Shown here: piece after piece, positions 25,085 through 33,498 of the stretch
Position numbering within the stretch: position 1 is the stretch's first letter
Layout of the letters: each line of letters starts with the position of its first letter
DNA from: Polaromonas sp.
Lineage (GTDB): Bacteria > Pseudomonadota > Gammaproteobacteria > Burkholderiales > Burkholderiaceae_C
NCBI RefSeq assembly: GCF_029945685.1
Contig: NZ_JAQSDA010000006.1
Span: 124,001 to 188,000 of the forward strand
Reading direction: 5' to 3'
Length of the DNA: 64,000 nt
Translations under genes and position numbers: made by a program
The notes under the pieces: generated by a model
What the model was told of the DNA's origin: nothing
Seen by the model: the letters and a program-made list of their open reading frames with translations, nothing else
Database searches by the model: none

Positions 25085-27244
25085 TCAAGCATCGCTCGGA
25101 ATGCGGCGCACGATCAGCGCGTCCACGATGGCAAAGCCCTGGGCATGGCAGATCACGGGGTTAATGTCGATTTCTTCCACCTCGTCGGCCCAATCCATGC
25201 ACAATTGCGAAAAGCGCGCAATCAATTGGACGAGTGCGGGCAGATCAACACCGGGTTTGCCCCGGTAGCCTTGTAGCAGCTGATAAGCTTTGAGGCGGCG
25301 CAGCATTTCATGGGCCTGCGTGGTGCTCAAAGGGGCGAGCTCAGTGGCGACGTCGCCGAACACCTCGATCAGCACCCCACCCAGACCTACCATCAGCAGC
25401 GGGCCGAATACCGGGTCGCGCTTCATGCCCAGCGCCAGTTCCACATGGCCGCGCACCATGGGCTGCAGCAAGAAAATACCATCATGGCCGACCATGCGTT
25501 GACTGATGTCCGCACATGCGGCGGCCACGTTGGCGGCGTCGGGCAGGTCGACCTTGACCAACCCCAGCTCGGTTTTGTGGGCGAAGTCGGGTGTATCGAA
25601 CTTCAATACCAGCGGGTAGCCCAGACGGTCGGCGGCGGCCACGGCCTCCTGAGCCGTGGTGGCACTGACTTCGGGCACCACCGGCAGGCCGTATTGCGCC
25701 ACCAATTGCTTGGCCACATGCTCGGTCACCATGCGCGCTTGCTGGCGCAATTGTGCCAAGGCCTGTGCGCGTGTGGCGGCATCCGGGCTTTGGGGTTCCG
25801 GCATTGCGGCGCTGGCTCTCCGCGCCAGAGCGGCCTGCGCACGCCGCTGGTGCCACACATGCCAGTGTGCAATGGTTTTGAAGCAACGTTCGGTGTCGCG
25901 GAAAAAACCGACTTTCTCATCGCGGGCATAGGTGGCAGCCCCCGGTCCTTCCAGCCAGTCGGAAAGCCACACGATACACACCGGCTTGCCCGACGCCTGT
26001 GCCAGGCGCGACACCACGGAGCAGCGCTGCTCGGCTAGAGTTTGGCTTGCGGTAACCTGCGGTAACACCAGCGCGCCGTACGCGACGTCGTCCAGCATAG
26101 CTTGGGCGCATGCTTCAAAGGCTTTCGGGTTGTTCAGCACTTGGCCGGTGATATCACAGGGGTTGCGCGCCGAGCCGAACTCGGGCACACACTCATTCAA
26201 TACTTGCTGCGCCACCAGGCCCGGTTGTGGCAGCGTCACTCCGTTCGAGGCGGCGGCGTCGGTGGACATAATTGCCGCGCCACCCGACGTGGCCATCACC
26301 GCCACGCCCGCAGCCTGGGGGGCGGGCGCTTTGGCAAAGAAGTCAGCCATTTCGGTCAATTCGGCCAAGGAGTTCGCTTGTACGAATTGCCCGCGCCGCA
26401 TCGCCGCTTCAAAGGCTTGTGATGAACCGGCCAGGCTGCCGGTGTGCGACTGCGCGGCGGCTGCTGCAGCTTCACCCACCGCCGTTTTGTAGATGATCAC
26501 GGGCTTGGCCGCTTGCTGCGCACGCTCGGCCAGCGCCTGAAGGCGCGCAGCATCGCCAGCGGCCTCGAACACACAGGCCACGGCTTTACTGGCTGGGTCT
26601 TCAATAAGGTAGTTGATCAAGTCCAGAGTATCGACATCGCAAGAGTTGCCCGCCGTTAGCATGTACGTGTAGGCAAAGCCATGCTGTGTTCCCTGCAAGA
26701 TGGCGTAACCTAAAGCGCCCGACTGGCTGACAAGTCCCACGCGACCGAGCCTCCGATCAAGATCGGCATATCCCATCTGGAACAGCAGTCCCGCCCCCAG
26801 CATGTTGTTGGCCATGCCCAGGCAATTGGGACCCAGAACGCGCAGGCCGCTGCCACGCGCGATGTCGGCCATCGCCTGTTGTTGGGCGATACGGTCGGCC
26901 AAGCCTGTTTCGGCAAAACCTGAAGCGTACACGATAGCGCCGCCCGCGCCCACATCGCCTGCGGCACGCACGGCCTCCAGCGCGGCCTCTTGTGGCAGAG
27001 CGACTATCACGCAATCGGGGACCATGGGCAATGCCGCCAGACCGGGGTAGCAAGGCCGACCGTCAATTGACTCATAACGCGGATTGACCAAGAACACGTC
27101 GCCGCCAAAGTGGATCATGTTTTCCATCGTGCGCGAGGAAAAAGCCCCCGGTTTGGCGCTGGCACCCACAATGGCCACGCTGCGCGGGGCAAGCAACCGG
27201 CTCAGTTCGGTACGACCGTATAAGGAACGAGGCACGGCATTCAT
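25085..27244 (-). CDS. NDP-forming acyl-CoA synthetase (fused alpha-beta, acetate-CoA ligase type)
   Basis: 719 residues combining a CoA-binding Rossmann domain (V-A-I-V-G-A-S-A-K-P-G near 23-33), succinyl-CoA-synthetase-like flavodoxin domains, the phospho-His segment Q-S-H-T-G-S-L-A-G near residue 265 and a C-terminal ATP-grasp domain (from about 490). Such enzymes make acyl-CoA with ATP cleaved to ADP. The motif order is alpha then beta. It is the only acid-activating enzyme in this operon, so it is probably the entry step for a carboxylic acid. A lysine acetyltransferase of the Pat type is excluded by absence of a GNAT domain. The start overlaps the DUF35 stop by 4 nt. Confidence 0.9.
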   Translation of the reverse strand: MNAVPRSLYGRTELSRLLAPRSVAIVGASAKPGAFSSRTMENMIHFGGDVFLVNPRYESIDGRPCYPGLAALPMVPDCVIVALPQEAALEAVRAAGDVGAGGAIVYASGFAETGLADRIAQQQAMADIARGSGLRVLGPNCLGMANNMLGAGLLFQMGYADLDRRLGRVGLVSQSGALGYAILQGTQHGFAYTYMLTAGNSCDVDTLDLINYLIEDPASKAVACVFEAAGDAARLQALAERAQQAAKPVIIYKTAVGEAAAAAAQSHTGSLAGSSQAFEAAMRRGQFVQANSLAELTEMADFFAKAPAPQAAGVAVMATSGGAAIMSTDAAASNGVTLPQPGLVAQQVLNECVPEFGSARNPCDITGQVLNNPKAFEACAQAMLDDVAYGALVLPQVTASQTLAEQRCSVVSRLAQASGKPVCIVWLSDWLEGPGAATYARDEKVGFFRDTERCFKTIAHWHVWHQRRAQAALARRASAAMPEPQSPDAATRAQALAQLRQQARMVTEHVAKQLVAQYGLPVVPEVSATTAQEAVAAADRLGYPLVLKFDTPDFAHKTELGLVKVDLPDAANVAAACADISQRMVGHDGIFLLQPMVRGHVELALGMKRDPVFGPLLMVGLGGVLIEVFGDVATELAPLSTTQAHEMLRRLKAYQLLQGYRGKPGVDLPALVQLIARFSQLCMDWADEVEEIDINPVICHAQGFAIVDALIVRRIPSDA

Positions 27245-27690
27245 ATATTTGTAGGTTGAAGTAGTTGTGCCGCAAACAGAGGGCCATCGTCATATTCGAC
27301 CACCACCAACTCTACCGGTTGGCCGATAGCGGCTGCGCTGGAAGTTGTTCCCAGCAAGCGGGTGGCGATACGCAAGCCCGCGTCCAGATCGACAATGCCC
27401 ACTTGGTACGGTGACTCAGAACGAAACACCTGTGGCGCGGCATGTATGGTGGTGGCGGAATAGACCACCCCGCGCGGCGACAGCGCCTGCCAGCGCGCCG
27501 CGCGACTCCAGCAATGCGGACAAAACGGCTTGGGCGGAAAAGATAGGCGTCCGCAATCATCGCAGTGTGTGGCCAGGAACTGGTGCTCGCTCAGGCCCTG
27601 CCAGAAGCGAGCCGTGAATTCAGAGCTTGTGGGCGGGTAGGGTCGTGAGGTTCTGGCGCGCAAAGCGGTCATCAACAGGGGGGATCTCAT
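27241..27690 (-). CDS. DUF35 OB-fold protein with rubredoxin-like zinc ribbon
   Basis: 149 residues: an N-terminal helix, a zinc ribbon with C43-x2-C46 and C57-x2-C60, then a DUF35 OB-fold (G-V-V-Y-S-A-T-T-I-H, Y-Q-V-G-I-V-D-L-D). DUF35 proteins pair with thiolase-superfamily partners; in Ltp2-type aldolases the DUF35 partner is needed for activity and channels the substrate. Here it overlaps the thiolase-like gene by 4 nt upstream and the synthetase gene by 4 nt downstream, so stoichiometric translation is likely. Confidence 0.92.
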   Translation of the reverse strand: MRSPLLMTALRARTSRPYPPTSSEFTARFWQGLSEHQFLATHCDDCGRLSFPPKPFCPHCWSRAARWQALSPRGVVYSATTIHAAPQVFRSESPYQVGIVDLDAGLRIATRLLGTTSSAAAIGQPVELVVVEYDDGPLFAAQLLQPTNI

Positions 27691-28892
27691 GAGACGGCCT
27701 CCAGAATATGCACCAGCGCGGCGTTGTAGTTGCCCAGCTCGCAGGCGGTCATGCCCAGGGTCGCCTGCGACACTTGGCGCGACCCCGCACGGTGGGTGAG
27801 TTGCTCAAACGCCTCGACAAAGGAATACAGCGGTGTGATGAAAGGCGGGTGGCCCCGCGAGATTAACCCGCCTGAGGTGCAGATGGGTAAGCGCCCACCC
27901 AGCTCGGTTTCACCGGCGGCCGCACAGGCCGCGCCGCGCCCGCGTGGCGCCAAGCTCAGTGCTTCGCTGACCAGCACCTCGACGATCGTGCAGGGTGCGT
28001 AGAGCTCGGCAAAATCGATGTCCTGCGGCCGCAAACCCGCAGCCGCATAGGCCGCGCCACCGGCTTTGACAGCTGCGTTGAAGTCTATCATGTCGGACGG
28101 CACTTCGGAAATCTGGTGCGCGCCCTCGTGGTGAAAGCCGCGTCCGCGCACGCGCGCATAGGGCCGACGCAGGCTGCGTGCAACGTCTTCACAGGCCAGC
28201 ACGATGCAGGCCGCGCCATCGGAGCGCGGGGGAACTTCGTACAGTCCAAAGGGCTCCACGATTGGGCGCTGCGCCAGCACGTCTTCCAGAGTGATTTCTT
28301 CTCGGTACTGTGCCAACGGGTTGAGGGCTGCATGCCTCCTGTTCTTTACCGCCACGCTTGCGATTTCGGCGCGCGTGCTGCCATACTCGTGCATGTAGCG
28401 CATAGCGTCCATGGCGTACCAGGAAATTGGCGTAAAGCCAAACGGCGTGTGAAAAGACACGTCACCGGTGGCGCGCATGGATCGGTTCATGTGTTCTGCG
28501 CTGCCGATAGCGGTTTCAAAATTCACACCTAGGGCTAGTGCCACGTCGGCGCGGCCGGTCTCGATCATTTGCGCGGCTTGGTCGAACGCCAGCCCACCAG
28601 TCATGCCGTTACCCACCACCTCCATCACTACGCCATTGGTCGACAATCGCATGTAGTTGGCCATAAAGGTGCCGAAGTACAACTGCTGGGTGTACGTCCG
28701 GGGGTGGCAAAACACCATCGCGTCGATGGCTTCCTTAGTCACGCCGGCCTGGCTCACTGCATCCAACACACAGTCAGCCAGCACTTCGTGCTCCAGCACT
28801 TGGGTAGACAGTTGCGGATTGGCCTGCAACCGCCCGCAAGGAATGGCTGCGGCACCGACGATGGCCACTTGCCGTTGTCCTAACCGTCTCAT
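27687..28892 (-). CDS. Thiolase-superfamily protein lacking the nucleophilic Cys (probable Ltp2-like aldolase)
   Basis: 401 residues with an SCP2-thiolase fold. Where thiolases have the nucleophile in a C-A-T-G or C-A-S-G motif, this protein reads N-G-M-T-G-G (95-100), so the cysteine position is Gly96. The C-terminal G-H-P motif is kept (S-R-G-H-P-P). Loss of this Cys rules out normal thiolysis. In Ltp2-type enzymes partnered with DUF35 it goes with retro-aldol cleavage of a tertiary beta-hydroxyacyl-CoA. It overlaps both neighbours by 4 nt. The product would be a ketone or aldehyde plus a short acyl-CoA (inference). Confidence 0.85.
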   Translation of the reverse strand: MRRLGQRQVAIVGAAAIPCGRLQANPQLSTQVLEHEVLADCVLDAVSQAGVTKEAIDAMVFCHPRTYTQQLYFGTFMANYMRLSTNGVVMEVVGNGMTGGLAFDQAAQMIETGRADVALALGVNFETAIGSAEHMNRSMRATGDVSFHTPFGFTPISWYAMDAMRYMHEYGSTRAEIASVAVKNRRHAALNPLAQYREEITLEDVLAQRPIVEPFGLYEVPPRSDGAACIVLACEDVARSLRRPYARVRGRGFHHEGAHQISEVPSDMIDFNAAVKAGGAAYAAAGLRPQDIDFAELYAPCTIVEVLVSEALSLAPRGRGAACAAAGETELGGRLPICTSGGLISRGHPPFITPLYSFVEAFEQLTHRAGSRQVSQATLGMTACELGNYNAALVHILEAVS

Positions 28893-29857
28893 TGCGTTTT
28901 GAGTAAACCGGCACGCTCAATGAATTCGCGCTCGGTCTGAAAGGCCGGCACCGCCCACTTGGCGTATTGCTCGGACGAACGGTACCAAGGAATCAGGGAG
29001 AGCGTGTCCAATAGGACTTTGTTGCTCGCATCCTCCATCGCCACCTTAAATGCGTCATGCAAGCGCTTGACTACGGCCGGCGGCATGTTGCGAGGCCCCA
29101 CGATGCCGTATGGCGAGGAGTAGACGATGTCGTAACCCAACTCTTTAGTCGTCGGCACATTAGGGAAGTGGCTCAATCGCTCTGCATCGAATATGCTCAA
29201 GATGCGGGCCGTCTTGGCCTCGACCTGAGCATTTACGCTACCCACATTGTTGAGTGTGACCATGACGTGCCCACCCAGCATGGCGGTGGTGGTTTCACCA
29301 CCACCCTTGTAAGGAACATGAATCGCTGTGAAGCCGGCGCGCTTGGCCAGATCCGCCATCAGTAGGTGCAGCGAGGAGCCCTGCCCCGGCGTGCCGTAGG
29401 TGAGACTACCGGGGTTAGCCTTGGCCCAAGTCACCATGTCGGCCAAGGTTTTGAACGGCGAATCCTCGCGCACGACCACAGCAAAACTGTAGCCGCCCAC
29501 ACCGATGATCCAAGTGAAATCGGTCAAAGGGTTCCAGTTCACGCTTTGCAGATGTGGCTGGCGCAGCAACGACACGGTACTGGCGGAGATGGTGTAGCCG
29601 TCGGGCTTAGCGGTACGAGCCATTTGCACTGGGCCGATGGTGCCATTACCCCCTGGTTTGTTCTCCACAATCACCGGCTGCCCCAGTGAGCGAGAGGCCA
29701 ATTCCGCCAATTTTCGATATTGGGTATCGGTCGCGCCCGAGCCGTAGGGCACTATCAGCGTCACAGGCTTGTTGGGAAAATCTTGCGCTCCCGCGCCAGC
29801 GGCCAACAGGCCACAAACCAATACAGCTGCTTCTTGTAGCCACTTCATGCGTACCAT
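28889..29857 (-). CDS. Bug-family (tripartite tricarboxylate transporter type) periplasmic binding protein
   Basis: 322 residues: a signal peptide (M-V-R-M-K-W-L, hydrophobic run, A-G-A-Q-D-F-P) followed by the Bug fold hallmarks P-N-K-P-V-T-L-I-V-P-Y and K-P-G-G-N-G-T-I-G. GGAG 7 nt before the ATG at 29857 fixes the start; the longer frame lacks a site. No TctA/TctB membrane genes lie nearby, so it is an orphan, as is common in Burkholderiales. As first gene behind the sigma-54 promoter it may capture or sense the acid degraded by the operon. Its stop overlaps the next gene by 4 nt. Confidence 0.92.
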   Translation of the reverse strand: MVRMKWLQEAAVLVCGLLAAGAGAQDFPNKPVTLIVPYGSGATDTQYRKLAELASRSLGQPVIVENKPGGNGTIGPVQMARTAKPDGYTISASTVSLLRQPHLQSVNWNPLTDFTWIIGVGGYSFAVVVREDSPFKTLADMVTWAKANPGSLTYGTPGQGSSLHLLMADLAKRAGFTAIHVPYKGGGETTTAMLGGHVMVTLNNVGSVNAQVEAKTARILSIFDAERLSHFPNVPTTKELGYDIVYSSPYGIVGPRNMPPAVVKRLHDAFKVAMEDASNKVLLDTLSLIPWYRSSEQYAKWAVPAFQTEREFIERAGLLKTQ

Positions 29858-29903
29858 GGGTTGTCTCCTAGGTGGTAGGTCGATTGCGTTATGATGCCTA
29901 ATT

Positions 29904-29920
29904 AGCAAGTCACGTGCCAA
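29904..29920 (-). promoter_or_regulatory. Sigma-54 (RpoN) promoter of the Bug-to-dehydrogenase operon
   Basis: On the minus strand the sequence reads TTGGCACG-N4-TTGCT, a near-perfect match to the -24/-12 consensus TGGCACG-N4-TTGCW, with GG at 29918-29917 and GC at 29906-29905. The predicted transcription start near 29893 is about 36 nt before the start codon at 29857, and no gene lies between. The divergent gene at 30000 encodes a sigma-54 activator. Spacing, orientation and neighbour agree, so this is one of the strongest regulatory calls in the window. Confidence 0.9.
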
Positions 29921-29959
29921 ATAAAAAAATAGCCCCAGAAGGGTTAAAACTCCTCGAAC

Positions 29960-29979
29960 GGCGGAAAAATGTCCCCGCC
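29960..29979. promoter_or_regulatory. Candidate upstream activator site for the sigma-54 regulator
   Basis: GGCGG-N10-CCGCC forms a dyad centred about 75 bp upstream of the predicted sigma-54 start site. It lies in the 142-bp gap between the two divergent genes. Enhancer-binding proteins usually bind dyads at 80-150 bp upstream, so this fits at the near end. It is short and GC-rich, so it could be fortuitous in this genome. Confidence 0.4.
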
Positions 29980-29999
29980 AAATACATCAGCTGTTTGAA

Positions 30000-31712
30000 T
30001 TGACGACACTTTTTAAAAATGTAGCCAAAGACGACAACCCCTCCACTGCCGCTGGGGGGACTCCGCCCGACGTCCTGGGAGTCTTGATTTGTACAATTCA
30101 TGGCCAGATCGTATGGGCGCAGGGCATCGCCAAGCAGCCCACCGTGCAAGCGGCGCTCGTGGCCGCATTGACGCATTCGCCGGAACAGCGCCATGTGTTC
30201 GCGCTGGACGGGCCGCCGCCTTGCGTCGCTGTGGCGCTGGTCAATGAGCAAACCCAGGTGGTGGTATTGCGCGCAGCGGACAAGCAGGATGTGCTGTTTG
30301 ATTTTGTCGCTACCGTGCCGTTTGCCGCAGCGGCGCTTAATCATTTTTTGACCAGCTCGTACGATGCCATCTCGGTGACAGACGCGCAGGGCGTCCTGCG
30401 ATTCATCAGCCCCACGCATGAGCGTTGGCTGGGGCTTCGTCGTGGAGAGGCGCTGGGGCGTCCGGCGGAGGAGGTAATCCCGAATTCACGCATGGCCGAG
30501 GTGGCGGCGTCGGGCAAGGCAGAGGTCGGCTATCCTTACTCTCCCGATGGTGTGGCTACCCGCATTGTTAGCCGCATTCCCATTCTGCAAAATGGTGATG
30601 TGGCGGGCGTGATAGGCCGCACACTGTTCAAAGGGCCAGAGGTGGTAGAGCGTATGCACCGCGAAGTCTCGCGCCTCCAGGACGAAGTGCAGCGCTACCG
30701 GCACCAACTCGACCAGTTGCGCCAGCAGCCCGCCGCGTTGGGGCGGTTGATTGGCGACAGCGCCCCTATGCACCGACTTAAGCAGGAAATCCAGCTGGTG
30801 GCGCAGTTTGACGTGCCGGTGCTTATCCTCGGGGAAAGCGGCACGGGCAAAGAGCTGGTGGCCAAAGCGCTACACGAGCTCAGCCCACGCTGTGAGCGCC
30901 CTCTGGTCAACCTGAACCTGGCAGCCCTGCCCGCGAGTTTGCTGGAAGCGGAGCTGTTTGGCTACGCTCCAGGCACCTTCACCGGCAGCCTGAAGACCGG
31001 CCGCCCCGGCAAGTTTGAAAGCGCTGACTGCAGCACGGTGTTTCTGGACGAGGTCGGCGACATTCCAGCTGATATCCAAGTTAAATTGCTTCGCGTGCTG
31101 GAGGACCGGGTGGTTGAGCGCCTGGGTGAGCATAAGCCCCGGCAAGTAGACTTTCGGCTGGTGTCGGCTACGCATCGCAAGATGGAGGCTCTGATCGATG
31201 CCGGCCAGTTCCGTCTAGACCTGTTTTACCGCTTGGCTGGGGTGACTCTGCATGTGCCTAGCCTGCGTGAGCGCGTGCAAGACATCCTGCCCCTGCTGCA
31301 GCATTTCGTGCAGCAATTTTGCCAGCGTAACCGCTGGCCCGTGCCCGAGATAGAGCAGGAGGTGGCTCCATACCTCGCTCAACAGCCCTGGCCGGGCAAT
31401 GTGCGACAGCTGCGACAGCGAGTGGAAGAGGCGCTCGTGTTTTCCGCAGGCAAGCGCTTGGCCTTGGCGCACTTTGAACGCGGCAGCGCAGGGCAGCCCG
31501 AGCCGGCCCCCGCCCTGCCTATAAGCCCAGCGCTCCTCACAGAACTCGCCTCAGTCCCACCGCGCCTTTTGAGCGAACTGGAGCAAGAGGCGGCTCGGCA
31601 GGCTGTGGCTTTTTTTGCAGGCAACAAAAAACGCAGCGCCCAAGCGCTCGGCATATCACGCTCGCACTTGTACAAATTGCTGAGATCAGAGACCGCGGTT
31701 GGCGAAGAGTGA
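30000..31712 (+). CDS. Sigma-54-dependent enhancer-binding activator with PAS domain
   Basis: 570 residues. An unrecognised N-terminal domain (about 20-105) is followed by a PAS domain (about 112-212), a short coiled coil (213-245), the AAA+ domain (Walker A G-E-S-G-T-G-K-E at 278-285, Walker B T-V-F-L-D-E at 346-351) and a Fis-type helix-turn-helix at the end (S-A-Q-A-L-G-I-S-R-S-H-L-Y-K-L-L-R). The loop that contacts sigma-54 reads G-T-F-T-G-S (325-330) instead of GAFTGA. The only plausible start is a TTG at 30000, since the frame has no ATG near its beginning. It is divergent from the operon with a sigma-54 promoter and very probably activates it, with a ligand sensed by PAS or the N-terminal domain. 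Confidence 0.9.
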   Translation: MTTLFKNVAKDDNPSTAAGGTPPDVLGVLICTIHGQIVWAQGIAKQPTVQAALVAALTHSPEQRHVFALDGPPPCVAVALVNEQTQVVVLRAADKQDVLFDFVATVPFAAAALNHFLTSSYDAISVTDAQGVLRFISPTHERWLGLRRGEALGRPAEEVIPNSRMAEVAASGKAEVGYPYSPDGVATRIVSRIPILQNGDVAGVIGRTLFKGPEVVERMHREVSRLQDEVQRYRHQLDQLRQQPAALGRLIGDSAPMHRLKQEIQLVAQFDVPVLILGESGTGKELVAKALHELSPRCERPLVNLNLAALPASLLEAELFGYAPGTFTGSLKTGRPGKFESADCSTVFLDEVGDIPADIQVKLLRVLEDRVVERLGEHKPRQVDFRLVSATHRKMEALIDAGQFRLDLFYRLAGVTLHVPSLRERVQDILPLLQHFVQQFCQRNRWPVPEIEQEVAPYLAQQPWPGNVRQLRQRVEEALVFSAGKRLALAHFERGSAGQPEPAPALPISPALLTELASVPPRLLSELEQEAARQAVAFFAGNKKRSAQALGISRSHLYKLLRSETAVGEE

Positions 31713-31738
31713 TGCACCCCCGGTGCCAGCCCCGCGCC

Positions 31739-32677
31739 CTATAAAGCAGTTACCAGCTCCGGCACGGCGCTAAACAGATCGGCCACCAGGCCATAGTCGG
31801 CCACCTGGAAGATCGGCGCTTCAGCGTCCTTGTTGATGGCAACAATCACCTTGCTGTCCTTCATGCCGGCCAGGTGCTGGATGGCGCCCGAGATGCCAAC
31901 CGCCACGTACAACTGGGGTGCCACGATCTTGCCGGTCTGACCGACCTGGTAGTCGTTGGGCGCGTAGCCGGCGTCGACGGCGGCGCGCGAGGCGCCGATC
32001 GCCGCTCCGAGCTTGTCGGCCAGCGGCTCCAGCACGGCGTGAAACTTGTCGGCCGCGCCCAGGCCGCGTCCGCCCGATACGATGACCGATGCGGCGGCGA
32101 GTTCCGGGCGTTCCAGCTTCACCACCTCACGTCCGACCAGGGTGCTCAGGCCGAGATCGGCGCCCGCGTCCAGCGTCTCGACCACGGCCGTGCCGCCCGC
32201 GCCCGCCGGGTCGAAGGCGGTGGTGCGAATGCTCAGCACCTTGATGGCATCCTTCGATTGCACGCGGGCCAGCGCGTTGCCGGCATAGAACGGGCGCTGG
32301 AAGGTGTCGGGCGATTCGATGGCGATCACGTCCGACATCTGGGAGGCGTCCAGCAAGGCCGCCACGCGCGGCAGCACGTTCTTGCCAAAGGCCGTGGCCG
32401 GCGCCAGCACATGGGTGTAGCCGGCATCGGCGCGCACGCGTGAGCGCACCAGCGCGGCCAGGTTCTCGGCCAGATGGGCCTCGTAGTGCGTCGCGTCGGC
32501 GTGCAGCACCTTGCTCACGCCCGCGACCGCAGCAGCAGCCTGGGCAACGGCAACGCAATTGCCACCCGCCACGAGCACATGAATGTCGCCGCCGATGCGC
32601 GTGGCGGCGGCAATCGTGTTCAGCGTGGCCGCTTTGAGTACGGCGTTGTCGTGTTCCGCAATGATCAGGGTTGTCAT
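31739..32677 (-). CDS. etfA: Electron transfer flavoprotein alpha subunit
   Basis: 312 residues, normal for EtfA, which carries most of the FAD site and passes electrons from acyl-CoA dehydrogenases to ETF-quinone oxidoreductase. The conserved C-terminal FAD-binding region is visible: [40 protein letters not shown]. The start overlaps the EtfB stop by 1 nt. The gene ends 26 nt from the convergent sigma-54 regulator. Confidence 0.96.
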   Translation of the reverse strand: MTTLIIAEHDNAVLKAATLNTIAAATRIGGDIHVLVAGGNCVAVAQAAAAVAGVSKVLHADATHYEAHLAENLAALVRSRVRADAGYTHVLAPATAFGKNVLPRVAALLDASQMSDVIAIESPDTFQRPFYAGNALARVQSKDAIKVLSIRTTAFDPAGAGGTAVVETLDAGADLGLSTLVGREVVKLERPELAAASVIVSGGRGLGAADKFHAVLEPLADKLGAAIGASRAAVDAGYAPNDYQVGQTGKIVAPQLYVAVGISGAIQHLAGMKDSKVIVAINKDAEAPIFQVADYGLVADLFSAVPELVTAL

Positions 32678-33426
32678 CAGATCACCTTCGCTTCTTCTTT
32701 GAGTCGTTTGACGAGTTCGGCCGGGTCGGCCACCTTGATGCCGGCCTTGCGGGTCGGCGGCTCGCTGACGTGCAGGGTCTCGGTGCGCGGCGCGATGTCG
32801 ATGCCGAGCTCGGCGGCCTTGATTACCTCCATCGGCTTTTTCTTGGCCTTCATGATGTTGGGCAGCGTGATGAAGCGCGGCTCGTTCAGGCGCAGGTCGG
32901 TCGTGATCACGGCCGGCAGCGTCATTGCCAGGGTTTCCAGGCCACCGTCGATCTCGCGCGTGATGGTGGCGGTGTCGCCGCTGATCTGCACCTTGGAGGC
33001 AAAGCTGGCCTGGGCCCAGCCCATCAGCGCGCCAAACATCTGGCCAGTCTGGCCAGCGTCGTCATCGATCGCCTGCTTGCCGAAGATGGCGAACTGCACG
33101 CCCTCTTTGATAGCCACGTGCTGCATCAGTTTGGCCACCGCCAGTGGTTCGAGCCCGGCGTCGGTTTCGATCAGCACGGCGCGATCGGCGCCGATGGCCA
33201 TCGCGCTGCGCAGCGTCTCCTGGCAAGCGGTCGGGCCGCAGGACACGACGATCACTTCAGAAGCGACACCGGCCTCCCTGAGGCGCACCGCCTCTTCGCA
33301 GGCAATCTCGTCGAACGGGTTCATGGACAATTTCTGGTTCGCGAGATCGACTCCCGAACCGTCGGACTTGACGCGGGCCTTGACGTTGTAGTCCAGCACC
33401 CGCTTGACGGCGACCAATATCTTCAC
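32677..33426 (-). CDS. etfB: Electron transfer flavoprotein beta subunit
   Basis: 249 residues with the EtfB start [14 protein letters not shown], the signature V-K-R-V-x-D and the N-P-F-D-E-I-A segment, plus the [13 protein letters not shown]-binding region. It forms the ETF heterodimer with EtfA. Seven acyl-CoA dehydrogenase family genes lie in this window, so the ETF is probably their shared acceptor. It lies 72 bp downstream of the TetR gene on the same strand, and may be co-transcribed with it or have its own promoter in that A/T-rich gap. Confidence 0.96.
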   Translation of the reverse strand: MKILVAVKRVLDYNVKARVKSDGSGVDLANQKLSMNPFDEIACEEAVRLREAGVASEVIVVSCGPTACQETLRSAMAIGADRAVLIETDAGLEPLAVAKLMQHVAIKEGVQFAIFGKQAIDDDAGQTGQMFGALMGWAQASFASKVQISGDTATITREIDGGLETLAMTLPAVITTDLRLNEPRFITLPNIMKAKKKPMEVIKAAELGIDIAPRTETLHVSEPPTRKAGIKVADPAELVKRLKEEAKVI

Positions 33427-33498
33427 TTTATCTCCATGTAATTAAAAAATAGGCAACTCAAAAATGGTAAGAACGGAGCAAATCCGGTCCGCTTAACC

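Noticed and set aside
27687..28892. Annotation as acetyl-CoA acetyltransferase
   Set aside because: The nucleophilic Cys position is Gly and the gene is coupled to DUF35, so a normal thiolase reaction is unlikely.
30000..31712. Assignment of the sigma-54 activator as PrpR or AcoR
   Set aside because: The N-terminal domain does not show the PrpR or GAF-type patterns and no propionate or acetoin genes are adjacent.
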